The notes below the pieces were generated by a model. The model made no database searches and was not told where the DNA came from. It worked only from the letters and a program-made list of their open reading frames with translations. The translations under genes and the position numbers were made by a program. A stretch of DNA of 64,000 nt, taken from NCBI GenBank assembly GCA_025201805.1, contig MU619298.1:107910-171909 (forward strand). Direction: 5' to 3'. Positions 23,820 through 34,100 of this stretch are shown piece after piece; position 1 is the stretch's first letter, and every line of letters begins with the position of its first letter. This stretch comes from Parasitella parasitica. Lineage: Eukaryota; Mucoromycota; Mucoromycetes; Mucorales; Mucoraceae.

Positions 23820-24984
23820 TCATTGCGCATCAATATCGCTGTGGATCCAAGATCCAACTTTTTCAACCATGTAGTCAACATGTTTTGACTCCAAGCAAAA
23901 TGCATGTGGGATATTTTCGGGGCAGAGGTGTATCTTGCCTAAATGCAGCACAGATCAGTCTTATTTTTTTTCCAATTTCTTCTACAATACTAATTCAATT
24001 TATGTATGGTTTACCTTCTGGAAAGTGCTTTGTCATATAGTCATAATGATCTTTAGGTGCCCATTTGTCATTAGCAGAATAATACATGATGAATTTGTTC
24101 AGATGCTGTGTATAGAAATCGTGGTCTAATTCTTTAACTGTCTCCATCTCAAAACGAGCCATGGTAACGACATTCTTCAATACATGATTATGAAGTAGCT
24201 GATGAGCAGTTACTTGCAGCCCTTCGCCATCCTGTCCAGTAGCTGTTTTTACAAGAAATTGCCGAACAGGAGGTGCTAGAAATGACATGATGGACCCTGC
24301 GATGCCAAACGCAAAAGCTGGTACTTTATTCACTAAATGCTATGATAATAAATAGATATGTCAATGATGATGATTTGTCTATCCGATTGCGCTAAAAAGC
24401 CTCTGAACTTACATTAATATTGACACCGTTTGGTGTGATGGCAATCTCACGAAGTGTCGGAAATAGAGCAATCACCTTTGTAATTCCATGGTTTGGCCTC
24501 TTTTTCAAAACTGCAGCAGCAATGTACGAGCCGATTGAATGGGCCATTAAAATAAATGTAGTATCAGGCCCATTTTCTCTTCTAAGAGCGTCTAGGCAGT
24601 CCACTTTGTGTTGGATTTGGTCTTCTAGAGAATACAATGTGTTGTCTCTAGCATTATTTTCGTGATAATTGGTTGAATGTCCCTTGTGAGAGACTATTAG
24701 AGTTGGATAAATGTATCGAGTTAAAACAGTTCTGTGGAATTCCGTCTATTATGTAGCATCATACCTCCGATAATTTCAAATGATGGCGAATTAATCTTGG
24801 AATAGACCCCTTGAAGAAAGCTAGTGTAATACTCAATGAGGCCTGGGTTACCAGGTATGAACATTAAAATGGTTTTGGCTTTAGCGCTTGCCGGCCATAA
24901 TAGAGTCTCGGTTTGGTAATCTGATACTTCCCAAACCGCACGTAGAGGCGAGTATTTAAGCGAGTCCTTCATCAATGCTTGCAT
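23820..24984 (-). CDS. Lipid-droplet-associated hydrolase (LDAH family, alpha/beta hydrolase)
   Basis: Four exons (24765-24984, 24413-24693, 24015-24339, 23820-23938) give 314 aa. Hallmarks: TILMFIPGNPGLIEYYTSFL (oxyanion-loop region of LDAH proteins, 'PGNPG...YY'), the next exon with GVSHKGHSTNYHENN, LEDQIQHKVDCL, the nucleophile elbow MAHSIGSYIAA (Ser in AHSIG instead of the common GHSIG), LFPTLREIAITPNG, and a C-terminal IPHAFCLE with the likely catalytic His; DKWAP may hold the acid. Family knowledge: associated with lipid droplets, reported sterol-ester hydrolase activity. The last exon is needed to include the His; without it the frame ends in the intron. Confidence 0.88.
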
Positions 24985-26141
24985 GGAAATGAACGACTAA
25001 AAAGATCCTTTTTTTTTTTTTTTCCCTCGAATTCTCAATCAAGCTGAGGTCAGATATTGGAGATTGAAACCGGTGATACATAACCCGGACGTTCGACGTT
25101 TAAATGTGGAGGCAATACAGAGGTGAGAAGCATCACTCCCTTTAATTCATTAAAGCGAATGCTAAATCACGCTGGTGTATTATGATCTTTGCATGGTATA
25201 AATTTCTGACATTTCTCTTTGGCATGATATGGTAATTTGGACTTGAAGCCTAGCGTTTAAACAAAAATCAACACATTGTTTCAGGGGGGTATCAAGTAAC
25301 CTCACATATATTATAGTATATCAACTGGTATTATAACACTTGATTTCAACAATAATTCATGTATACAGATATCTTTTGCAACACTATAGTGTAATAATCC
25401 TGTGTATTTTTTCGCAGGAAAAAGGTACAGCAAGTGTAGGAAACGTAGTAATAGATCAAGTGGTAAACAGGGAAGTAATCTGTACATATTTGTATGCAAC
25501 CGAATGATCCGCACGTTTATGATAATTCATCTTTGGCTTACAAACAAAAGCATTTAGAGCAATTGTAGATATCGTGTCATTATCAAGTTTTTGTTATATA
25601 GGTATGATAAGTCATGACTCTGCCAAAGTGTTACAAACGAAAAGTCATGGTGGGTACACATACAGAGTCTGTGCGTTGCCAGCTACCTGTATGTGAAAAT
25701 CGGTTGCCATCAATACAAGTTCAAGTCATGTCGTCCCCCTCTGACAATAAAGAGGGGGCTCAAGTATGTATTTGTATGGCTTAAATAGCTACCGTAGAGC
25801 TATAAAGTAATGATCGAACATTGATGTCCAATGAAGGTTGAATTCTTTATCATCGGTTATTTTCGCGGTATAGATCATGCGATCGAATGAGTAAATAGGA
25901 GAGGGCTCTTTTTATGGGCAATGTATCTATTTTCTAATGTATATATATATACACAACAACAGCAGATGTTAACGCCTGATAAAAAAGACCATAGTAGATC
26001 CCCTATTCTACTACCCTTTTTTTTTCACGCGCGTCATTATCCAAATTAAGATACAAACTCTTTTTAACCTTTATATAAAATCTCATCTTTTTCCTACTTT
26101 CTTTATTTCTTTCCCTTTACTCACTCCTTCTCTTTTTCATC
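24985..26141. other. Intergenic, divergent promoters
   Basis: No gene seen. Upstream of both the LDAH-like (minus) and Whi5-like (plus) genes. The right part is pyrimidine-rich with a TATA-like element at 26071. Confidence 0.5.
26071..26080 (+). promoter_or_regulatory. TATA-like element of the Whi5-like gene
   Basis: TTATATAAAA about 65 bp upstream of ATG 26142, followed by a CT-rich tract, a usual fungal start-site setting. Confidence 0.35.
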
Positions 26142-26683
26142 ATGTCACAGCAGCCCAAAATTTGCCTAAAGAAATCAGAGATACAACAGGTAAAGTACAA
26201 ATCAAGGGGGATTCACTTTTCATTTGAATCTCCACCGAGAAAATGTGTATAGAAAAATTAAGCGCGAAAATATAGATGATACATCGACTTAAAACGCGAT
26301 TAGCATTAGCCAACTTCAAACGAATGAATGGATTTGAAAGTTACGACTTACATACATTGGAATCAAACTTACTCAGAAATCAAATCAAAAAGCATGCAAA
26401 CAATGAAAAAAGGAAGCATGATCAGCATGGGAAACATCGCTATTACCCTAGGATGACTAGCAAAGGTCAGCAAGACACCAGAAGATCTATAAATACAGCT
26501 TTCTCGTCAGTATCACCAACACAGCAATTCTTGACATTAAGATGCCCTTTATCAGAAAAGCGTAGTACGTCGCCACGGCAAAGATATAAAACTGCAATCC
26601 CCTCTGACGAAGATGCAGCCAATGTCTTGGTTATGCTTCGTAACATGCCGAACGATAAACCAACGTCCTCATTATGTATTTGA
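26142..26683 (+). CDS. Whi5/Nrm1-like small protein with GTB-type motif
   Basis: Two exons (26142-26189, 26276-26683) give 151 aa: MSQQPKICLKKSEIQQ joined to MIHRLKTRLALANFKRMNG. The segment LKTRLALANFKRMNGFESYDLHTLES fits the 'LKxRLxLAxxKxxxG...' pattern of the Whi5/Nrm1 (GTB motif) family, which binds and represses G1/S transcription factors (SBF/MBF). The remainder is basic and low-complexity, with SEKRSTSPRQ (possible CDK site) and ending DAANVLVMLRNMPNDKPT. The small size fits Nrm1-like proteins. The call depends on one motif. Exon 2's first codon is ATG, so an internal start is possible, but an ATG in context TCATCATGTC with a clean donor (CAG|GTAAAG) favours the two-exon form. Confidence 0.6.
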
Positions 26684-26862
26684 TCCATTAATTTATATTA
26701 TTTATTTGCATCCTCGTCCCTCCTTTTTTAGGCTACAAACATTTCACACAATTCTATCTCTATATACCTTTTCTTTGATAAATCACATCTTAAATTAACC
26801 CCCCCCCCTACCTCTCCCCCTCACCGCATTTCGCAAGTTTTTCATTACATATATACAATAGT

Positions 26863-27457
26863 TTATTGATTAAAGAAGTCTAATACTAAATCTCGCACGC
26901 GTTTACGAATCAGGGCATTTTCACAAACAACACTGGTTGCCGCGTAGGGAGATTCCACACGTGCGCACCCCAAGACATGAATCACGGGTTCGTCCGATTC
27001 ATATTGAATTGGTATACGATGCTATGATGGTTTTGAGTATATCGATTCGAACATGAAGGAAATTAATTTGGGTGTACCTTTTCTAAATATTGGATAAGCT
27101 CCTGCCGTCTTTTATCGAGCCATTCAGGTGTAAACTGATTTTCGTTTTGGTACTTTAATGCGTTATCTATTATTTGTAAATCAATATGATCTTCATTATC
27201 AACTAAAGTAAAGAAATAAATAATGAATATATTTGCATGTATAGGCAAGCATTACTATTTAAATCTTGAACTGAATGATTCATTATTACAATAACATGTT
27301 GGTCTTTCATCTCATACAGCACAACATTGCTAGACTGAGGATCAACTGTGTAGAGATAACCTTTAATGATTTTTTGGTTTTTGAGGGTAACAGTTGTGTA
27401 ATGACCAAGTAATTCAAATAATTGGTCGCTCGTTTTCGAGTATATTAAATCCGTCAT
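26863..27457 (-). CDS. Gemin6 homologue (SMN complex subunit)
   Basis: Three exons (27256-27457, 27078-27202, 26863-27021) give 161 aa. The N-terminal part is an Sm-like fold: LLGHYTTVTLKNQKIIKGYLYTVDPQSSNVVLYEMKD, followed by IMNHSVQDLN. The second half matches the Gemin6 C-terminus: TPEWLDKRRQELIQYLEKHRIPI, then EPVIHVLGCARVESPYAATS and NALIRKRVRDLV (compare Gemin6 'R..L..WLEKNHIPI...L.VAGVLTIDPPY...I...RVQDLI'). Family knowledge: Gemin6 pairs with Gemin7 in the SMN complex that loads Sm rings on snRNAs in the cytoplasm. An ordinary Lsm protein would lack this C-terminal domain. Confidence 0.82.
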
Positions 27458-27612
27458 TTATAGCAAGGCAAAAGATTGTAAGATGCAAAAAAAAAAAAAA
27501 AAAAAACGCTATGCAAAAAAGCTTTCAACAACGACGTTGCCTGTATAAAGTCCGATTTTGTAGATCACGAAAATACAACCTTTTTCACTCCCTTTTTCAA
27601 CCGCAAAACGCA

Positions 27613-28665
27613 ATGGAAGTCGATAAGAAAGCAACTGCTCTATATTCATTTGACCCTTATCTTTTTGGCTTGTTTCTGCTAGCTTTCTACATCATCCCAT
27701 ACCCCATTTATCGCTTCATAGCGCATCGTTTCAAATGGGAGACCAATCCCAAGACAATGTCTCGTCATTGGAGCGATTTATTTGATGGTATTTCGTACGG
27801 GTTGTTATTGTTTATCTTTGGCAACTATTCCAACACTCTAAGGTAAGCCCTCATGTTTATCATTGTGGGTTTACCCTACTAGTCTTACAGGAACATACAT
27901 AGCTGGACAACGGTTGCTGCCTTCTATCCGTCTCTATTTAGCTATGCCCTTATTGCTGAGTTGCCATTTACAAGGACCTCTTTACCTGACATAAAGAACT
28001 GGCCAAAGGGGATGTGGTTTGTATTTTTATCTGCTTTAACGTAAGTTGACTGAGCGCTTTAGTTTTGTCTTGTTATTCACAATTCTCTATTCCAGTATTA
28101 TTCTTGTATTCGCTGGTTATCACATATATCTCGGTTATTTGCTGCCCATGCCATTTCTAATTTACTATGTTTCTTGTCTTGCAATTCCTGCCATTATTCT
28201 GGCTTCTTCGTTTCTCTTGTCGAAGGAAGTCAATCAAAATTGGTGTAGGACGAAAATATACTCGTGGAAGTCCAGGAGTAAAAGCAAAAGCGCAACGCAG
28301 CAAACAGTTGGAGAAGAAAGCGCTCTATTGCCAGTAAATGCTTCTGTGCCTGGAGAAGGCGCTTATAACTCATACACCAGGCAAATAGCTATACATCTTC
28401 ATCATTGGCAGATATTTTATGTACTGGCATTTTTTACAAGGTAGTTTATTTTACAGCTAGCAGGATCAGGGTGAGGGTTTCAATTTTAACTTTGCATATA
28501 CAGATTCGATGATCCTGTTTCTCAAGTAGGCGCTGGTATAGTCTTAGCATGCTACATGGAAGGCATTTGTGCATGTAAGTGATTTTATTCATAGATTTTT
28601 GTGCAGATACTTAAACATTTAAAAACGTAACAGATGGTTATGATCGCTTGGTTAATGATGGTTAA
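27613..28665 (+). CDS. Multipass membrane protein with LHHW motif, family not identified
   Basis: Five exons (27613-27842, 27891-28040, 28096-28440, 28504-28574, 28634-28665) give 275 aa with a continuous frame. About five to six hydrophobic helices are visible (PYLFGLFLLAFYIIPYPIY, ISYGLLLFIFGNY, FYPSLFSYALIAEL, MWFVFLSALTIILVFAGYHI, FLIYYVSCLAIPAIILASSFLL, then a cytosolic loop with poly-basic SWKSRSKSKS). The C-terminus carries IAIHLHHWQIFYVLAFFTRF, DDPVSQVGAGIVLACYMEGI and CAYGYDRLV. The LHHW plus 'G.GI.L..Y.EGI.AYG' block looks like a conserved uncharacterised fungal/oomycete membrane family, with histidines that could bind metal. I do not assign a function. It is convergent with the kinase gene downstream. 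Confidence 0.8.
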
Positions 28666-28807
28666 AATCCATTTTTATTTTTTATTTTTGTTTTTTGTTT
28701 TAACATGATGAAAGAAATGATTTGAAATTTACATAAAAAAAATGAAGAGAGGATATATCGATGAGTTATATTTACATAAATACCTTTGATTTGTTTGAGC
28801 TATTTTT

Positions 28808-30121
28808 TTATAATGTACACCAAGTGGACTGTAACACTTGATGGATAGTGAAGCGGGTTTTTGGATTAGGATCAAGACAACCCTTGATAAGATCCTGCAA
28901 TGAAGTTGAGAGATTTGAAGGCATTTCGTAGCGACCATCCAATACTTTTTGTTGTAAGCGAAGATCATAGTCATCTTGAAATGGTAATCTAGCCGTGACA
29001 AGAGCATAGAGAATGATCCCCAAAGACCAAAGATCAGTGGACGGGCATGAGATTGCTTTTGCAGATTTAATCTGCTCAGGTGCTGCATATGCAAGAGATC
29101 CAGCTGCACAGTCAAGATCACTGACAATGTCAGGTGAAAGAGGTAAATTCGTAGCAGGATTCACTTTAACAGGTTGTTGACAAATAGCCAAGCCAAAATC
29201 GCAGATTTTAACATTATTCTCTTGGTCAATCAGAATATTTTCAAGCTTCAAGTCTTTGTGGCAAACTTTGGCTTCCTCGTGCAGATATCGTAAGCCAGAG
29301 CATAATTGTAAAAATATTGCGCGGGCTTCATCTTCAGACATTGGGGTCTTCAATTTGTTTAACAAACTGCCATTTGCGCAGTAATCACATATAAGAAATG
29401 TAGCGTATTCAGTTTCAAGGACTTTTTCGAGGCAAACAACGTTGGGATGGTCCAATGTTTTCCAGATAGATAGCTCTCTTTCCAACCGTAGATCGACGTC
29501 GTTCAGATCTTGCGGAGTAACATTCTTTCTGATGATTTTAATGGCCACCTTTTGTCCGTCAGACACCCGAAACCCTTTGCGAACAGTAGCGAAACCTCCA
29601 TAGCCAATGATTTTATCCAAGACATAATCATCGATCTCATCACCTTCTTGCTCATCATCCAATTGCTGCTTTTCTTGCGATGGCAGAGGCGAAAGTGCAA
29701 ATCCTGCAAGAAATGATGCAGCAGGACTCTTGATGCTCTCCCAAGATTTTGCAGATATCTTGCTAGGTGATTGTAACGACTGGGTTGGGCGATTCAGTTG
29801 ACATTTGCTACGGGAAACTTCAGCTCTTCGCGGAAAGGATTTTGATTCGTGATGCGTTGGTGAGGTAGCATTAGTTGTGTTGAATGACGAAGAGGATGAA
29901 GATGGTGAGGGAAATGGCGATAGGGTTTGTTGTTGTTGCTGTTGTTGCTGTAATTGCTTATTTGAGTGCGTCAAGACAGGAGATACAATAGCATGAGCAG
30001 AACCTTTTTTGAGATCGTTCTCATAAAAGGAGATGCCTAGTGAATCAGTGTCAATGTGAAGTGCATTTTTATTCATAAAATTGGCATTCAATTGGCATTT
30101 TTTTTTGTTGGTATTATACAT
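28808..30121 (-). CDS. Serine/threonine protein kinase
   Basis: A single exon of 437 aa. Residues 1-160 are low-complexity (poly-Gln at about 57-65, poly-Ser), and the kinase domain covers about 166-435. Visible: glycine loop IGYGGFATV, VAIK (Lys195), catalytic loop HKDLKLEN (Asp290; HKD instead of the usual HRD), DFG (308-310) and APE (347-349), preceded by AAGSLAYAAPEQ. The domain is CAMK/AMPK-like in its sequence pattern (ATG-start, HxDLKxEN, GSxxYxAPE). The HKD change removes the arginine that usually contacts the activation-loop phosphate, so activation-loop regulation may be weak. The frame stops shortly after the kinase domain, so no C-terminal regulatory region is present. The function is not assigned. 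ATG at 30119-30121, with a TTATATAA element about 90 bp upstream. Confidence 0.9.
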   Translation of the reverse strand: MYNTNKKKCQLNANFMNKNALHIDTDSLGISFYENDLKKGSAHAIVSPVLTHSNKQLQQQQQQQQTLSPFPSPSSSSSSFNTTNATSPTHHESKSFPRRAEVSRSKCQLNRPTQSLQSPSKISAKSWESIKSPAASFLAGFALSPLPSQEKQQLDDEQEGDEIDDYVLDKIIGYGGFATVRKGFRVSDGQKVAIKIIRKNVTPQDLNDVDLRLERELSIWKTLDHPNVVCLEKVLETEYATFLICDYCANGSLLNKLKTPMSEDEARAIFLQLCSGLRYLHEEAKVCHKDLKLENILIDQENNVKICDFGLAICQQPVKVNPATNLPLSPDIVSDLDCAAGSLAYAAPEQIKSAKAISCPSTDLWSLGIILYALVTARLPFQDDYDLRLQQKVLDGRYEMPSNLSTSLQDLIKGCLDPNPKTRFTIHQVLQSTWCTL

Positions 30122-30206
30122 TTATTATTTTTTACTTTCTTTCTTTTTAGAAGAGACGAAAAGAAAGAGAAAAAGGGAAAGAAAAGAACTGAATATACTC
30201 TCCTAA

Positions 30207-30214
30207 TTATATAA
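30207..30214 (-). promoter_or_regulatory. TATA-like element of the kinase gene
   Basis: TTATATAA about 90 bp upstream of the kinase start codon on the minus strand. Confidence 0.35.
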
Positions 30215-31783
30215 GCAAAAAACAAAAACAAAATCATGAGCTGGAAGAAAGATTCCGACTTGGCCAATCATACAAACTGTCTTATCAGGATCAAATTGAT
30301 TTTAGGTATTTGTATTATCTTAACCAATGAAAAAATTTGTATTAGATCAAATAATAAAGATAAGCAATCTAATAACACTCCTTTGTTAAAAAACTGTTGG
30401 TAGTTGATAAGATCTATGAATTTAACAAATAATCTGCCACCTTACTCCTTCCCTGATCTTCTCCTTGAATACAGCAGCCACGATCCAGTTTCAATACCAA
30501 ATGCCTTCTATTACATAAATTAAGCATTATTCGATTACATGCTGGCCCGACATTTTCCGACTCGTTTATCAAAATATTACTGTTTTACAAAAAAAAAAAA
30601 AAACAGTTCATTCCCACAACAAGAAATTATGCATCACATGCTTAAAATGTGTTTTATGTTTATTTCAATGATAAATACGCCTAATCCAAGTCGGGATCAT
30701 CCAATCATTACGCCATCTTTGTATCTCTTTGTTTAGCAAAACAGGAACACCAATCTGTCATATACGTCACAGGGATGATAGTGAAATACTCCTTTTGGGA
30801 ATTGCGAGACGATTTCCAATTGTTTCTGGGTTTACTGCATAATTGGTCATACAAACATTTATTTTATTAGAAATCATACTTGGTCTAATCCTTATTCAAT
30901 ATTTATCATGGGCTTTAACAGAATTTACCCACTCTTTATAGAGTTTTATCTCCAACATATCAGTAGAGCTTTTTATCAAAGCATTCTGTCTAATTTCTTT
31001 TCTTTTGCCAAAAAATGGTTTATGAGTGTGCAAGAAAGACTATTTTTTTAGCACCATATGCATGATTCTGGGACTAAAATTTTCATAAAATGACGACCCC
31101 CGCCATTAGTTCAGGAGAACTAAGCATAAATCTTCATCACAGGCATTTGCATCTCAGTAAACATTGTATCCCAAATTAAGCTTTGTTTAAATCAAATGTT
31201 TGCCTTAACAGTGAACGAGGTTGGTTAACTGTCAGCACAGAAAAGGTTCCGCAGAAGGTACTAGCCTACATGTTTATTCAATGCGCTGATCTGCCCGGTG
31301 CTAAGGTTAAATGTCACCTGGTTATTCTACAATAAAAGCAGCTTGATAATGGGATGCGTTGTATAAGGAACCATCTATTTGGGTTCTACCTGTTCTAGGA
31401 CTTTTCGATGAATGATCCGCTTTCATAATGATTAGCTGATTAAATATGGGTAGGTCTTGCTATGACTAATACTGTGTGATAATTTTTTTTTGACAATTGA
31501 ATATCAAACAAGATTTGATTGTATCCATACATTACTTCATGTAGATTCATTCGATATAAACAGACAACTTCTTGTCAATCAATAAAATCGTTAGTTTTGT
31601 ATCAGGTAATTAAGTCTTTATTACCACCTCAATTTCATTATCATAAACAATCGTCTTCTGTGCCAATTTCAAGACCTGGTACAAATAAATACCAATTACT
31701 GCGTCCTGTTTTGTATATTTATAGGCTGTCATTTTACAGGTTTTCGGAAAAAAATTAAGTAAACGATAAAAGTCATAGTAATT

Positions 31784-31875
31784 GTGATAATATATATTAG
31801 GGTTTCTTGTAACAAACCCTTTTATTTCTGATAAAAGCCAAGAAGTTTCTGAGAGAAGAGAAATGTCTCCTTTAA
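31784..31875 (+). repeat. Inverted repeat, left arm (right arm 34005-34100)
   Basis: Left arm TATATATTAGGGTTTC, AACAAACCC, TTTATTTCTGATAAAAGC, AGAAGTTTCTGAGAG and AAGAGAAATGTCTCC. The reverse complement of the right arm shows the same words in order with few differences (about 88% by eye over roughly 80 bp). Weaker similarity extends on both sides (AAGTAAACGATAAA outside, AAGTGGGGA inside). Confidence 0.85.
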
Positions 31876-33387
31876 AAGATTTTTAAGTGGGGATTTTCAT
31901 ATTTTGAGAAAAAGAGTAATTGCTTTGTTTCATTCATAGTGAAAACACAAAGAAAATATGTTGTGAAATAAGCTCTCTGGAATGGTTCAAAAATGTGGGT
32001 CTTAACAAAGCCAGCGTAGATTTTAGGCGTCTAATTTTTTGATCTAAGCGTACTTTAGTGGGTTATTGTCAGAAAAAAAGACGAAATCGTAAGAAAATAG
32101 TGTTTAGCGATTTCAAACACAAAAACAAGTAATTTAAAGTAATGCATTATACTATAAGACACCTTTTCATTACATGTTTGCATAGCTTAAAGCAAGTTTT
32201 TGTACTTTACAAGTTGACATCAGATGAAGATAGCGCTTTTTCCAACTTTTTTCGGAAAAGTATTTTTTCAAAATCGGAGCGTGAGATCGTCAGGCCAGGT
32301 ACAGACATACAAGTACTGCCGTTGGAAAGCCAAGAAGCACACCATTTAAATAAATTAGGTTTCAAATGTTTTTATCTTGAATTGGGAAGCTATGTCTTCT
32401 CAAAGATATTGCTTTCTTCAGAAAAAACACCATTTTTCTTTGATAACGGAGATTAAACGCATCCAAAACCAGGAAGGAAGAATTCTTTCAGAAACTCCAT
32501 TTGGACAATTAAAAAACAAAATTACTTCTTTAAGGCAAGATATCATCTTCTCATACTATGCGCACCACGGCTGTCGGTCTATGATAATAGCTGTCTTTTT
32601 GGGCGCTCTACACGATGGTATTATTTTATAATTTCTCGTATGCTTATGGAAGGAATTATATAGAGAAAACCTCAAAACAGATCAAGAGGGAAAAGTCAAT
32701 ATTTTGCTTAATCACAGCGCATTTTCAATCTTTCAGCTCAAGGAATGGTCTTTTGCGATCATTTTCCGCTAATATATGACATAGTAAAAAGTTGCATTTT
32801 TGAGGTCAAAATCGAGGATAATGCATAATCAATGATTTTGGATGGGTGGATACAAGGAAAAAATCGAAAAAATCCGTGATTTTGCATCGAAAAAAAAATC
32901 ATGCTCAAATTGCGCCAAAATCATATATAATCTAGTTTTTTCCTAATGGATACTATTTCTGGTGTTTTCAGGGCACTTTTGATTATGAAAATCAATCAAA
33001 AAATGGCACACAAAGCTAAAGTTCTTGATTTTAAGCTGTAAAAACATCCATCTGGAGATGATATCACGTCAATATCAGTTCTAGTACATGACACAGCCCT
33101 TTAAAGTAAGTATTTTTGATGCCACATGTAGTTGGAAGCGAAGAGGACTATTGATAAATATAATGATTTGCTGTAATGACGCCTTGTGATTTGTGAATAA
33201 TTCAAAAGTTGCTAATTGCTAGTGACAGAGAAGCTCTATTACCATTTTCACTTATAATAATGCCTAATGTCAGTTCAAGAGTCCCTTTTTTGTGATCTTA
33301 GCACTAAACATGTCAAATGGAGGTTAGAATTGAGGTTGAGAGTAATTTTACTAACAAAAGTTAAGCTTCATTCTAAGCCTATGGTAA

Positions 33388-33415
33388 GTTCCAGGTTCCA
33401 GGTTCCAGGTTCCAG
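33388..33415 (+). repeat. Tandem repeat GTTCCAG x4
   Basis: Four perfect head-to-tail copies of GTTCCAG between the inverted-repeat arms. Confidence 0.95.
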
Positions 33416-34004
33416 ACTTAGTCACTGTACTGCAGAGTACCAAATTCTAAGTGGGGGATTACTTGCTATACCAAACACATTTTTGTGCACCAACCCGTTC
33501 GTTATAACTAGTCCCGACTGTATATTCTTTCCTTGATATTAGATATGCTGCCTTAACTCAACAGATAAAACATAAAATAATAATGCGAAGTTATATAAAA
33601 TAGATGTTTTTATTTACTGAATCTGCTGTGATTTTTCATTGTGTAGATGTATAATTTGGCGGATACGTACAAATTAATGCTTTTTAGTATATGCAGTTTG
33701 ATACTTTGATACTATGATGGTTCTGTGGTTTAAGTCTAAATACATATGCAGTTCTATAGACTTGTCTAAATATTTGAGTTTATTTAGATGTCTAATATCT
33801 AACGGAAATATCTGAAACAATTTATCAATTATGAATTTCAAACAATTTTGTATTGTGGCCCGTTTGATCAAAAATAAAATAATTAGGGCGTCGTAATTTC
33901 GCATATCATTATAAAAGGTTCCCTATTCTTGGGCGTTTTCAGTATAAAATAGAAGCCTGAAAATGTGATTGTATTTAATACTTTTTGTCCCTACTCGAAA
34001 TATT

Positions 34005-34100
34005 CTTAGGAAGACATTTCTCTTGTCTCAGAAACTTCTCAGCTTTTATCAGAAATAGAAGGTTTGTTATCGGAAACCCTAATATATATAAGCACGAACA
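34005..34100 (-). repeat. Inverted repeat, right arm
   Basis: Reverse complement matches the left arm at 31784-31875, including GATAAAAGCTGAGAAGTTTC and TATATATTAGGGTTTCC. The distance between the outer ends is about 2.3 kb. Confidence 0.85.

Noticed and set aside
31519-31758. Frame of 79 codons (MYPYITSC...)
   Set aside because: No recognisable motif. It overlaps the outer flank of the left inverted-repeat arm and is probably chance.
32142-32631. Two overlapping frames between the inverted-repeat arms
   Set aside because: Possibly decayed transposase, but no catalytic motif is visible, so no gene call was made.
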